DNA of 64,000 nt from Linanthus parryae (lineage: Eukaryota > Streptophyta > Magnoliopsida > Ericales > Polemoniaceae), in NCBI GenBank assembly GCA_023055425.1, contig JALGPY010000005.1:2815501-2879500 (forward strand). Reading direction: 5' to 3'. Positions 34,901-45,107 of the stretch are shown in pieces; within the stretch, counting starts at the first letter, position 1, and each line of letters begins with the position of its first letter. The notes beneath the pieces were generated by a model that searched no databases, had not been told where the DNA came from, and saw nothing but the letters and a program-made list of their open reading frames with translations. The position numbers and the translations under genes were made by a program.

Positions 34901-35776
34901 ACTAGCACACAGCTTAGACTTGAGTCATTGCACAACTGCCTGCGCTAGAATATATGGTCCATGTACTAACTAAAGAACTATCTATAGGCCATGCTTACCC
35001 CTGACTTTACAAGGTAAATTACACATCACCTCTTTAGACATGGTGATTCAACTCTTTACGTAGTTCTCATGTTTCTGTTACATACAAGTTAGATATCATT
35101 TTCAGTTAAAATTCTTTAGATCAGAAAGCAACAATGGACAGAGGAATAAGCTACACAAAGCCAAGCATTAAAAAAAGTATTGGTCGATGGCCAGTGCATG
35201 ACCAAGCCCTATTCATGCATAATATCAGCCTTCCCTAATTTGTACAATATTAAGGATTAAGGATTAGAGAGTTCCATCTCATGATAACAGAAAGCTCTCT
35301 CCTTCCACCATTAGTCCAAACTCTTACTAAACAAAGTTCACATAAAACTGTTTAAAGTTCAGGGATTCAATTAAATCCAATGATGCAATAATATCTTCTA
35401 TTGCTATGAGATGGAACTCTAAATGACCTGCACGTAACTAAATCACAACTCAGATAAAACCTGATGGCCAGAAAGAAACATAGTTCATTCAATATAGCAA
35501 TGGTGTTGCTTTGAAGAGAAGTTAAAACAAGACTGTGCAGTCATGCATACGTCCTAATAATGGACAATGGTTTTGTGCTTTCAAACCTCATCGTTCATTC
35601 TACTGCAGCATCAGAGAAGCAAAACAAGAGCCGCAAGTGAAGTTCAATAAGAGTTACCACTTCTTCAACAACAGTACCACCATCCCTTTTCCATGAAGGC
35701 AGGGTCTTCATTTGATTACGGTATTGGTTCTTGCGGAGGAGGGCTGGTTTTCCACAAGGGCAGGGATGTTATTTGA
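31935..35776. other. unit C interior, non-coding
   Basis: Colinear with 12073-15926: non-mTERF block (31935-32470), mTERF 3'-flank relic (33440-33570), downstream flank with AAGCAACAATGGACAGAGG near 35130. A duplicated piece of 3' flank occurs at 35690-35775 (two GAGGAGG...CTG phrases). No conserved reading frame. Confidence 0.5.
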
Positions 35777-36985
35777 TCACAGTATTAGTTCTTGAGGAGG
35801 AGGAGGACTGATTTTACGTAAATAAATATCCATGAGGCCAGGGACATCATCCTCGTATTTCTTCACCAACTTGTCTATGAAATCTTTCTCCTTCACGCAT
35901 AAGAACCTAGTGAAGGAGATGTTTTTCCTTAGAAACCCCTTCCCCTGCAGATATCTAACAACTGTACATCGGGGAATGCTCCTCTTCTCTAAACTGAAAT
36001 CTAGCACAGCCGGATTCAGGGCAATATCAACCGGGTCCCAACCCATCTTCTTTACGAAAAAATCCATGGTTTCCTGAATATTTCCCTCTGACAAAGCCAT
36101 ACACTTGGGGTGCCACCTGAACATCGTGAGAATCTGGGCATCAGACAAGCCACAGTTCCGGTAAACCTCCATTTTCTTATCCCATGTAGACTTGGACATT
36201 TTAGTGAACATATTGATTGCGTCAACAAATGACAACTTGTTGGGGTTGAATCCCATTTCAGCAGCCCTTTTGATACTATCCCCTAGAGACAAGGACCCGA
36301 ATACTGTAGGATCCCAACGCAGCAAATGCAAGATTTGTTTGTGGGGCACCCCTGCTGCTCTCAATGCGGATATACCAGGAGCAATCCTCTTCTCCAAGCT
36401 ATATGTAAGGATTCTGGCGCCATCCCGTTTCAAAATCTTGCGGACAATTTCATCATCATCAACAGATAAAAGTAAATCTTTAATGAAGTTGTAAACAGGG
36501 AGGATCTGGTTGTGCAAGCTGGAGGTTAACAGAGATGGGTTGGAGCAGATAAAGCGAGGGAGGTCGGTGTTGGAGAAACCTACTGTGCCACGATAGAATT
36601 CCAAATTAGGCAAAAGGGTTTTCTCCTTGTGGACGGAATTGAAGAGGGCAGGGCGCATAGTGTAGAGTTTGGAGAGATGGGTGTCTGTAAAACCATACCT
36701 TTTGAGAAGGGTTTTTGTTACCTCTGCCTCGAGACCCAGATCTGGTCTGGAGCCAACAACAACATCAGATGATGATGATGATGATTTAGGGTTGCTGCTG
36801 CTGTTCAGAGAGCAGAGAACCCCTTTTTCTACTCCGTCTTCATTTGTCGATTGGAGTGCCTCCGTCGAGAAGAGATGTGCCGCCGGCCATGTGTTCCGTT
36901 CAATGCGCAGATGAGTCCATGAAGATGACAAGGAGGAGGCACTGGGAAGCCTAGGTTTTCGCCAGAGCATTTTGCAGAGCATCAT
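35777..36985 (-). CDS. mTERF family protein, intact (unit C)
   Basis: A 402-residue single-exon product, the longest of the array with its own ATG. The leader MMLCKMLWRKPRLPSASS nearly equals that of unit A and suits an organelle transit peptide. The linker at residues ~62-80 is rich in Ser (KSSSSSSDVVVG) and is encoded by a GAT/ATC trinucleotide run. mTERF repeats span about residues 90-385 (LPRFICSNPSLL, ARILTYSLEK, WDPTVFGSLSL, NPAVLDFSLEK). It ends PPPPQELIL, with an extra Pro compared with most relatives. Family role is organelle nucleic-acid binding; the target is unknown. The two potential start ATGs are adjacent, so choice of start hardly matters. Confidence 0.94.
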   Translation of the reverse strand: MMLCKMLWRKPRLPSASSLSSSWTHLRIERNTWPAAHLFSTEALQSTNEDGVEKGVLCSLNSSSNPKSSSSSSDVVVGSRPDLGLEAEVTKTLLKRYGFTDTHLSKLYTMRPALFNSVHKEKTLLPNLEFYRGTVGFSNTDLPRFICSNPSLLTSSLHNQILPVYNFIKDLLLSVDDDEIVRKILKRDGARILTYSLEKRIAPGISALRAAGVPHKQILHLLRWDPTVFGSLSLGDSIKRAAEMGFNPNKLSFVDAINMFTKMSKSTWDKKMEVYRNCGLSDAQILTMFRWHPKCMALSEGNIQETMDFFVKKMGWDPVDIALNPAVLDFSLEKRSIPRCTVVRYLQGKGFLRKNISFTRFLCVKEKDFIDKLVKKYEDDVPGLMDIYLRKISPPPPQELIL

Positions 36986-37243
36986 CTTCCTCGCAATCGA
37001 AACTATTAGAAATTGAACTTTGTGTTTTTTTCCAGGGAACCAATTGAACTCTCAGCGCAGCACTAGAAAATTGGGGAAGAAAACGGCTGGTGAATTCGTC
37101 TTTGCAATCTCTACCAGTGAAGAAGACATAAATAAATATTAATCTCTCACAATTGGAGGATACAATGCAAAATTCAGCTAGGTGTAAAAATGCAAAGGGC
37201 ATTTGAGTGAAACATATATAGCCAATTTAGAACCAGGGTTTCT

Positions 37244-37303
37244 AAACATTCGTTCCCGATTTCAAAAAAAAAAAAAAAAAAAAAACATTCGTTCCCGATT
37301 CAT
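37244..37303. repeat. poly(A) flanked by an 18-base direct repeat
   Basis: AAACATTCGTTCCCGATT occurs just before and, overlapping the A run, just after a 22-base poly(A) (37264-37285). The related flanks of unit A and of the 20202 pseudogene have one copy and no A run. This looks like a target-site duplication around an insertion consisting of almost nothing but a poly(A) tail. Confidence 0.7.
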
Positions 37304-37307
37304 CCGC

Positions 37308-37495
37308 TGCGGAGCTAGAGTGTGGCACGATGGGGGCATGTGCCGCACCCTAATTCCAAAAAATAACACTGGTATCCCTGTTTTGAACATAAATAGTCAA
37401 TAGTGTCCCATGTAAATTTGTAAAAGTGCCTTACCATTATATAAAATGTAAGATTGTGCCCCACCACTTGATAATTCTAGACTCCACCCCTGCTC
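37308..37495. mobile_element. short non-autonomous DNA element (tentative)
   Basis: Inserted, relative to unit A, between CATCCGCT and CACAAC. The ends GCGGAGCTAGAG and CTAGACTCCACCCC are imperfect inverted repeats resembling a common plant family also seen at 62296-62502. The Copia element sits immediately to its right. Confidence 0.4.
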
Positions 37496-37500
37496 ACAAC

Positions 37501-37831
37501 TACTAACAGATGAAGCCCAAGACTGTGAAGCTTGATGTTCAGCTCTCGGGCCCACTGCTCCTAAACAGCCCAAGGACTAAACTGCAAGACTCTGCAAACT
37601 ACATGGCTATCTCTCTCAGAATCCAGAACATATCTTGTACATTAACTATACGTATATTGTACATTAACTATTTGATACAGTATAGAAGATCTGTGCAATG
37701 TATATAAGGCCAATACTGGCACTTTGTAATTCACGATTGAATACAGAGAAATCCTTTCCTCTTTCTCTAGGGTTCATCCCCTTCACTGTAACACTTCGGC
37801 CCTATGTTGATGAACGCCTGAAGGGCATTTT
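37501..37831 (+). repeat. 5' LTR of the Copia element
   Basis: 331 bases, starting TACTAACAG and ending GGGCATTTT. Ends are set by the target duplication and by comparison with the 3' LTR; they are not the usual TG...CA. It contains a TATATAAGG promoter-like motif near 37703. Confidence 0.88.
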
Positions 37832-37834
37832 AAA

Positions 37835-37847
37835 TGGTATCAGAGCC
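37835..37847 (+). promoter_or_regulatory. primer-binding site
   Basis: TGGTATCAGAGCC, the form complementary to the 3' end of plant initiator Met-tRNA, three bases after the 5' LTR. Confidence 0.9.
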
Positions 37848-37849
37848 AC

Positions 37850-39006
37850 CATGTCGGTAACTCCGATTGTCTCCGGCGGCTCTCAGACCCAATCGGTCTC
37901 TACCGTCACTTCCAGTTCATCGCAAAACCCGCTGTACCTACTCTCTAATGTCCACAATCTGATTCCTTTTCAAGCTCGACGGTACTAATTTCGTGATTTG
38001 GAGATATCAAATCACATCTCTCCTGCGCACTCAATCTCTGTGCGGCTTCGTCGATGGATCGAACACATGCCCTGCATAATTTCTGCCCAGATCCGAATCT
38101 GCCACCAATGAATCTGTCGAACCCACGGTGAATCCAGATTATGTTGCTTGGCAAGCTCAGGATCAGGCGTTGGTTACTTTGTTGAATGCAACATTGAGCC
38201 AAGAGGCTCTATCGCTGGTAATAGGTCATACCTCATCTCGTGCAATCTGGCTTTTGCTAGAACGCAGGTATGCTTCTCTAACCAGAGCAAATATTTTGCA
38301 ATTGAAAGATGAGTTACAATCTGTTAAGAAAAACTCTGATTCAGTGGATGTTTATATGAAAAAACTCAAAAGCATTAGAGACAAACTTACTTTTGCTAAG
38401 GTTACCATTGAGGATGAAGACATGCTTTTGTTTGCCCTTAAGGGATTACCTGCTGAATACAACCCTTTTCGTACAACTATTCGTAACCGGTCTGATCCTC
38501 TTTCGCTTGAGGACCTTCATGTGTTGTTAAAATCAGAAGAGCATATGCTTAACACTCAGAATGATGTGACTGATACCTCTGTAGCTGCTTTCAATTCTGT
38601 TACAACTAGCAATCCTCAAAAAACTGGTTCTGGAAATTTTCCTAATAGAGAAAGAGGAAGAGTTAGAACTGGAAATTATTATCGTCGTAGAAACTCAGGA
38701 TATGGCTATGGTAGAGGTGGTAGACACGATTCTGGATATGATGGTAGACAAGACAATATGTTATGGCCGTGCTGCTTATATCGAGGAGGTAGATCAGACT
38801 TTAATCGTGGACGTAATTATGGTTTTAACTCTGGTTTTAATCCTAGAAATGGGCCTGTTATTTGTCAAATTTGTGGGCAACAGTTCCACACTGCTCTTGA
38901 TTGCACTCATCGTATAGATTACTCCTATCAAGGGCGAATGCCCTCTGAGCAACTTATGGCTATGACAGCTTCTGCTCAAAATCCTAGCCCATCTCCTAAT
39001 TACTGA
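37850..39006 (+). pseudogene. Copia gag, broken
   Basis: An ATG in good context (GCCACCATGTCGG) at 37850 opens the N-terminus (MSVTPIVSGG). An extra base near 37965 shifts the frame, and a TAA follows near 38078. From 38100 on, 300 codons remain open. They carry a capsid-like region (QEALSLVIGHTSSRAIW, LKGLPAEYNPF) and a zinc knuckle of the CX2CX4HX4C kind (CQICGQQFHTALDC near 38860). A TGA at 39004-39006 ends the frame just before protease, where relatives have Trp. Confidence 0.85.
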
Positions 39007-40771
39007 CTGTCCGATACCGGCGCCACGAATCATATGACCAATGATCTAGGAAATTTGAGCATGTATGACACCTACTTGGGACATGATCATGTTACCGTTG
39101 GAAATGGACAAACTCTGCCCATTCACAACTCCGGTACTTCTTTATTATCTACCACTTCTCACAATTTTTCACTTAATAATGTTTTACAAGTGCCCAAATT
39201 ATGCACCAACCTGCTTTCAGTTCACAAGTTGTGCACTGACCATAAATGTCGATTTATTTTTGATTCTACATCTTTTTGTATTCAGGACACAACAACGGGC
39301 AAAATTCTCTATTATGGACTGAGTAAAAATGGGTTGTACCCCATTCATTCTTTTTCTTTCCCGACTACACCGCAAGCGTTTCTAGGAAATAAAGTCTCTT
39401 CAGATCTTTGGCATGCTCGTTTGGGGCACCCCTCTGATTTTGTTTTACGAAAAATAATTCCCACATCAGGAAACTCTAATTTGGATTCAACTATATGTGT
39501 CATTCGTGCCTTTTTGGTAAAATGCACCGTCTATCGTATTCTGCATCTACATCGACTTCTTCTGAACCTCTTAGTTTATTGCATAATGATGTTTGGGGGC
39601 CGGCGAGCAACCAATCCTATAATGGTAACCGTTATTATGTACTTTTTGTTGACGATTTCTCCAAGTTTACTTGGATTTTTCCTTTACATAATAAATCTGA
39701 TGTGCTTTCGGTTTTTTACACTTGTCGGCTGCAAATTAAGAAACTCCTCAAACATCCAATTCGCGTATTCCGCACGGATGGAGGGGGAGAATATGTATCT
39801 TTTACCTTTAAGCATCTTTTGAGTGATAATGGCATCACACACCAAAAATCTTACCCCATACGCCACAACAAAACGGTGTCGTAGAACGCAAACACCGCCA
39901 CATTATTGAAACAGCTACCACCATGCTCAAAAAGGCCTCCCTACCTAACAGGTTCTGTTATCATGCTGTAAAAACAACAGTTTACTTGATCAATCGGCTC
40001 CCTAGCCGAAACACGTTTAATAAATCACCTTTTGAACTACTTTTTGGTACTACGCCCGATTACTCTACTTTAAATTTTTTTGGTTGTGCATGCTTTCCTT
40101 ATCTTCGTGATTACAATAAGTCCAAACTTGATGCTAAAACAAAAGTTTGTATTTTTCTTGGGTATGCCGATGAATCCAAAGGGTATCTTTGCTTTGATAA
40201 AGATACAAATAGAATGTTTATTAGTAGCGATGACATATTCGATGAAACTTTATTCCCATTTTCATCACAAACTACACACTGCAATCATCCATTCAATACT
40301 TGTTCTAAATGTTCTAACTCTGCTCCTCATATTGATAATTCTGACTCTCAATTTCCAATTTCACGTGGAACTATTGGTCCCATTCTGCACTCACATGTCC
40401 CTATTCCAGAAACATCAATGATGAGTCAGCAACATCCAGTGGGGGACCCGACTGCTTTGGATGAGTCGCAGCCTGCTGGTACCACTGATGCCGCTGGACC
40501 CGACAATACTTCTGTATCAGATACTACACTCTCAGATACTACACTTTTAGATACTACACTTTCAGGCGATCCATCACGGACAATCAGCCTAGGCGAGGCG
40601 CCTTCCGCAACAGTCGCGTCGTCTCCCACAATTGCTACGATTGTTGAGATGCCATTCTCCAATCGCCACCCAATGCAAAAACGTGGTAAAAGCACGTCTA
40701 GTCTCCAAGGGGTTTCACCAAATATAATCCAGATGGAACTATTTCTCGCATGCAAACATAATTGGCAATAA
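39007..40771 (+). pseudogene. Copia protease and integrase region, broken
   Basis: Protease motif LSDTGATNHMT follows immediately. The pre-integrase region has the DLWHARLGHPS signature near 39405. A frameshift near 39497 moves the zinc-binding CHSCLFGKMH and the integrase core (HNDVWGPA, FVDDFSKFTW, RTDGGGEY) to another frame. A missing base near 39857 shifts it again before the VERKHRH-like segment. The integrase C-terminal region (VCIFLGYADESKGYLCF, DDIFDETLFPFS) is then open to 40771. Three frames are therefore needed and no polyprotein can form. Confidence 0.85.
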
Positions 40772-40852
40772 GTGGGTTTACCGCACCAAATATAATCCAG
40801 ATGGAACTATTTCTCGCTATAAAGCACGTCTAGTCTCCAAGGGGTTTCACCA
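40688..40852 (+). repeat. scrambled direct duplication inside the Copia element
   Basis: Two 32-33-base segments, X (40688-40720 and 40821-40852) and Y (about 40719-40749 and 40786-40817), occur in the order X-Y-spacer-Y-X, all in the same orientation. The second Y-X pair is in the normal reading order for reverse transcriptase. Confidence 0.85.
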
Positions 40853-42183
40853 AAACCCTGACATCGACTACGACGAAACTTTCAGCCCCGTTGTTAAACA
40901 CTCCACAATACGAATAATGCTTGCTCTTGCCGCCACGTTTAATTGGCCACTTCAGCAACTCGATGTAAAAAAATACTTTTCTTCACGGGGTCTTAAAAGA
41001 AACTGTGTACATGACCCAACCTCAAGGTTTTAAAAATGCCAATTATCCGAACTACGTTTGCAAATTGCACAAGTCCATATATGGACTCAAACAAGCCCCT
41101 CAAGCTTGGTTTGAACGCTTTACCACTTATTTGTACTCCCGCGGTTTTATATCATCACATGCGGACTCGTCCTTGTTTATTAAGCATAACCATAATAAGG
41201 GCACTATATTATTATTATATGTTGATGATATCATACTAACTGGAAATGACTCTCAGTTTATTTCTCACTTTGTGCAGCATCTTCATACCGAGTTCTCCAT
41301 GACCAATCTCGGTCCCCTAACGTATTTTTTAGGCTTGGAAATCAAGCGCACCAACAAAGGGATTTTTATCCACCAAGCCAAGTACATTAGTGATTTACTT
41401 ACTCGCTTCAACATGACTCATTGTAAGTCCGCTCCAACCCCTCTCTCTCCGGACTCCAAATTTCATGTTCAAGATGGTAAGCAGTTAGTAGATCCAACAC
41501 CTTATCGTCAGCTACTAGATGCACTTCAATACTTAACTTTTATTAGACCTGATATTTCGTTTGAAGTTAACAATTTGTGTCAATTTATGCACACACCCAC
41601 TGAGTCTCACCTCATTGGGGCCAAACGAATACTTCGGTATCTCCAAGGCTCTACACATCACGGACTTTTTTACCAAAGTGGTTCATTCCCTATCCATGCC
41701 TTTTCCGAGGCGGATTGGGCCGGAAATCCCACTGACCGTCGTAGTACCTCTGGATTTGTGGTCTTTCTTGGGCCTAATCCCATACACTGGGGCGCCAAGA
41801 AGCAACCCACTGTTGCTCGCTCCTCCACTGAGGCCGAATTAGCTTGGTTAAAAATATTATTTAGTGATTTACGTCTTTTTATTCACGAACCGCCAACATT
41901 ATGGTGCGACAACTTGTCCGCCTTAGCAATGACCGCCAATCCCATACTACATGCCCGCACAAAACATATCGAAATAGATTATCATTATAAACGTGAAAAA
42001 GTTTTGTCACGTGATTTACGAGTTTCTTTTGTCAATAGTGCAGATAACTTGGCGGATATTTTTACCAAGGGTCTCTCAATAACCCAGTTCCAGGTGCTCA
42101 AAAACAAGCTGATAGTGCAGCCTGCTTCCCCATCATCTTGCGGGGGAGTATTAACAGATGAAGCCCAAGACTGTGAAGCTTGA
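40771..42183 (+). pseudogene. Copia reverse transcriptase and RNase H, broken
   Basis: Signatures in order: RYKARLVSKGFHQNPDIDY, then after a one-base insertion near 40975 the second frame with MTQPQGF, YGLKQAPQAWF, LLYVDDIILTGND (41215), DADWAG-like EADWAGNPTDRRSTSGF, and TKHIEIDYHYKREKV with ADIFTKGLS. In RNase H the catalytic stretch after SSTEAE is cut short (SSTEAELAWLKIL), a deletion of roughly 10 residues. The frame finally ends inside the 3' LTR. Confidence 0.88.
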
Positions 42184-42479
42184 TGTTCAGCTCTCGGGCC
42201 CACTGCTCCTAAACGACCCAAGGACTAAACTGCAAGACTCTGCAAACTACATGACTATCTCTCTCAGTATCCAGAACATATCTTGTACATTAACTATACG
42301 TATACTGTACATTAATTATTTGATACAGTATTAAAGATCTGTGCAATGTATATAAGGCCAATACTGGCACTTTGTAATTCACGATTGAATACAGAGAAAT
42401 CTTTTCCTCTTTCTCTAGGGTTCATCCCCTTCATTGTAACACTTCGGTCTTGTGTTGATGAAAGCCTGAAGGGCATTTT
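42149..42479 (+). repeat. 3' LTR of the Copia element
   Basis: 331 bases, starting TATTAACAG right after the polypurine tract and ending GGGCATTTT. About 15 substitutions from the 5' LTR and no indels. Confidence 0.9.
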
Positions 42480-42484
42480 ACAAC

Positions 42485-43299
42485 AACATTGGATCCCCAA
42501 AGACACGTCAAACCATGAATTGCCCCAGATTCTCCTTCAGATGTATACAAATCTTAAAGTCGCAGACTCCATTATCTCAAGCACTCTCTCATGCTATTTC
42601 ACAACTAACCAGATTCGACCAGATTCGATTGATCCGCAGCATCCCACTTGTCTCAATCAAATTCAACTATACAATTTGATTTGAAAGCATCTTCTTCATG
42701 ATCCTTCACGGTCAAATCAACATACAACTTGACACTCTCCTGCTCCCAACATCAAAATTTAGACAATCACACCCAAAGAAGAAGAAACTATCAAAATTGT
42801 TAGGAAACTTTGCATGTACCCAAATATCTTCTTCTCATGAAAATGCATCCCTCCCAGTTAAGGATAACCTCCGCAGGCGTCGCATCCCAATCCAAAATAT
42901 CAGTGGCGACATATGCGGAAACTCGGATGAAGCAATTACTTACCCTTCTGAAGTGCTCCCATGCATGCATGCTCGCTCGATCTAATTTGGTTTTCTTCTT
43001 GGCTACAGGATTCCGGCAGAAAACGCCCTCTGCCTTCAACAACAGCTTCTTGGACTTGCTGCTAGCATCTCCTCACCCAACAAACATAATAACTAAATTT
43101 GGCTCGCTAGGAATTCGACAACTATGAAACAAGTTAATGTCTCGCCATCAAATCTCTCACATCCATAACACTACTCAAATCACGCCATCGTTATCGAACA
43201 TGGATAAACAGACATCAATAGCAAACAGATAACCACCGCCTTTTCCTCCCACGACTGCAAACAACCCATTACATCTTTTCTGGTTGACGCCACTTGAAA
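42485..43299. other. mTERF 5'-flank block, non-coding
   Basis: Continues, beyond the Copia, the flank seen at 8990-9930 (GATCCCCAAAGACACGTCA, ATGTATACAAATCTTAAAGT, CTTGGACTTGCTGCTAGCAT). Several 60-105-codon frames on both strands differ from those of the related copy. Confidence 0.5.
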
Positions 43300-43644
43300 A
43301 ATTGGGGAACCGTCGGTTGTGGCTTGTGTTGATTCAAACAACCACGAAATTAGAAGCGTCGATATCTCTCCAGCATCCTCTCCTCTCCAAGCGGAAGCAT
43401 GTGGAGTCTCTCGGCCCTTAAATGGCTACTGTCGAATGACTGCACGGACATTCACCTCTGTACATATTGCCAAATTCTTGTCGGTCATTTGCAACAACAA
43501 TGCTTTCCTCCATACATACAAATGCTGCTCAAAAACATCCACGACCCTGCGATTTTTTTTAATTACTGTAAAATGTCCTTTGTTAGTCGAAACTTTGTTG
43601 AGCCAACTCACGACTTAATGTTTCGAGCAGACCAACTCCTTTGA
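43300..43644 (+). pseudogene. RNase H-like domain relic (copy 2)
   Basis: Plus-strand pieces: CVDSNNHEI..., PLQAEA, then after a frameshift ALKWLLSNDCTDIHL, QILVGHLQQQCF, and FVSRNFVEPTHDL. This follows the plan of RNase H-like domains in plant non-LTR elements (D in strand 1, AEA..AL helix, later V.R..N..AHDL). The frameshift and the lack of a long frame mark it as dead. It lies head-on to the mTERF genes, and a poorer copy is at 9935-10275. Confidence 0.5.
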
Positions 43645-43822
43645 TTTTCTTATTATATATACTTTGTTAAAAAAGACAAGGATAAAATATTATATTTCAG
43701 TCATTCGTCAATACAAATGCCTAATCTACTTGACCAATCCTAATTAAATTGGGAATACGATTGGTTAGAAGTCAAATGTTAAAGTCAAACATGTCTATGA
43801 TCAGTTCTTTTCTGTGATAGGG

Positions 43823-43965
43823 CGGCCAACTACCGCTTTGGAGCGGTTATTTCCCGTCAAAGGGCGGCAAGCCACCGCCTAGGAGCGGTTCTCTTGAGAA
43901 GAGCGGCCAACTACCGCGTAAGTGCAGTTATCGTCAACAAGGTGGTAATCTGTCGCAAAAATACA
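43823..43965. repeat. short tandem repeats with GCGG/CCGC hairpin potential
   Basis: Three to four diverged units of about 40 bases, each of the form GCGGCCAACTACCGC, a gap, then GAGCGGTT. Within each unit GCGG and CCGC can pair across 7 bases, and the following GCGG can compete for the same CCGC. The corresponding place in unit B lacks them. Confidence 0.65.
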
Positions 43966-44357
43966 TTGTTATGTCCCATTTGGTCTTGCAAACTTGTTAT
44001 GAATTTCTTGTGGATGTCAAATTTTACTATCGTGACACATTATTTTATTCACCCCTCTCGGTGCTCCCGACACTGGACGTAAAAAGACTCTTCGATAGTC
44101 AATTGATGATGATGTTGGAACGTACGAGTGTTTGTAAACCGTTTGAAACGATAGTTGAAGATTTGTTCTTAGAAATGTACATATGATGTAGGAAAGATTC
44201 ATATGGAATATGTAATGCATTATTATGTTTCATGTTTGGTTGAGCCATTATGATTGTGTGTGTTTGTAATGAAAGAAAAAAAGAATGCCAAAAAAAAAAA
44301 ACACACACACACACACATTTTAGTAATGGACATTGCTCTGTTGATTCAGACCTCATT

Positions 44358-44715
44358 TTTCTTGATGAAAGATCAACTTCTCATTCACATAAGATAAAGT
44401 ACAACACCATGAGTCCAACATACAAGAAACCGCGACAAACACAAACTAGGAGACCACCTGTCTAAAAGAGATGCAAGCTGACAACTACTGAGAGAACCAC
44501 AGATACGCTACTACAACAAACAAGACTGACTAAACTAGAACAAACTAGACAGACACTTAACACTACTAAACTGCAAAGCGTGGAAAACAGGACCTACATA
44601 GGATGATTATCCAGCAAAACATCCTTCGCAGCTTTGTGAGCTTTAGAAACCTGGGAACGGGAACTTTGGTGATGGAACAAAACAGGAGCTGATCAAATGC
44701 CCTTCTGATCCTATC
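44358..44715 (-). mobile_element. 5'-truncated LINE-like insertion, unit D only
   Basis: 358 bases flanked by a perfect 15-base target duplication GATTCAGACCTCATT (44343-44357 and 44716-44730). The left end TTTTTCTTGATGAAAGATC read on the minus strand is a GATCTTTCATCAAGAAAAA tail, typical of plant LINE 3' ends. Units A, B and C carry the empty site. Confidence 0.8.
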
Positions 44716-44759
44716 GATTCAGACCTCATTGTTGAGCAGTTTCACGAGGGTTGCCACTT

Positions 44760-45107
44760 ACTCCACAACAGGCAAGGGAAATTTGATCCAATGAGGACTG
44801 ATTTTACCCAAATAAAGACAATCCATGCAGCTTGGAATATCATCCTTGTGCTTCTTCATGAACCTGTCTTTGAGCCAAGTACATAGAACATCATATACAT
44901 CATATTCTAACCTACCGCTTCAAGAGAGGCTCAAACTCGAGACTTCAATGAGCTGCCTCAGGGCCCTAACCACTTGACTAAGCGGTTAGTTCATGAAATC
45001 TCTTTAATACTGGAGGAGATACTTTTCCTTAACAACCCCCTCCCCTGCAGATATCTAACAACCGCTTCAAGCGAGGTTGGATTCCAAGCAAGATCAACCA
45101 GCTGCCA
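44760..45107 (-). pseudogene. mTERF remnant of unit D
   Basis: C-terminal mTERF pieces as in unit B (WQLVDLAWNPTSLE, VVRYLQGRGLLRKSISS), with the old SINE inside and no younger SINE. Confidence 0.8.
44881..44994 (-). mobile_element. tRNA-derived SINE, unit D copy of the old insertion
   Basis: A box-like CTTAGTCAAGTGGTTAGGGC and B box-like CTCGAGTTTGAGCCTC on the minus strand, same position as in units A-C. Ends approximate. Confidence 0.65.

Larger units (their letters stand above)
31138..37240. repeat. segmental duplication unit C
   Basis: Closest partner of unit A. They share the left edge from CATCACGGGGACGGTTAGGA, the younger SINE, and colinear interiors at an offset of about 19.9 kb. 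It ends in the intact gene 35777-36985. Confidence 0.85.
37501..42479 (+). mobile_element. Ty1/copia retrotransposon, structurally complete, inactivated
   Basis: Two 331-base LTRs, a 5-base target duplication ACAAC (37496-37500 and 42480-42484), a primer-binding site (37835) and a CGGGGGAG polypurine tract (42141-42148) bound a 4.3-kb interior. Domain order is gag, protease, integrase, reverse transcriptase, RNase H, which defines Copia. I count about 15 differences between the LTRs (about 4.5%). Many lesions disable it: frameshift and stop in gag, a TGA before the protease motif, frameshifts in the pre-integrase and integrase regions, a scrambled duplication before reverse transcriptase, a one-base insertion in an A run near 40975, and a deletion in RNase H. 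Confidence 0.95.
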
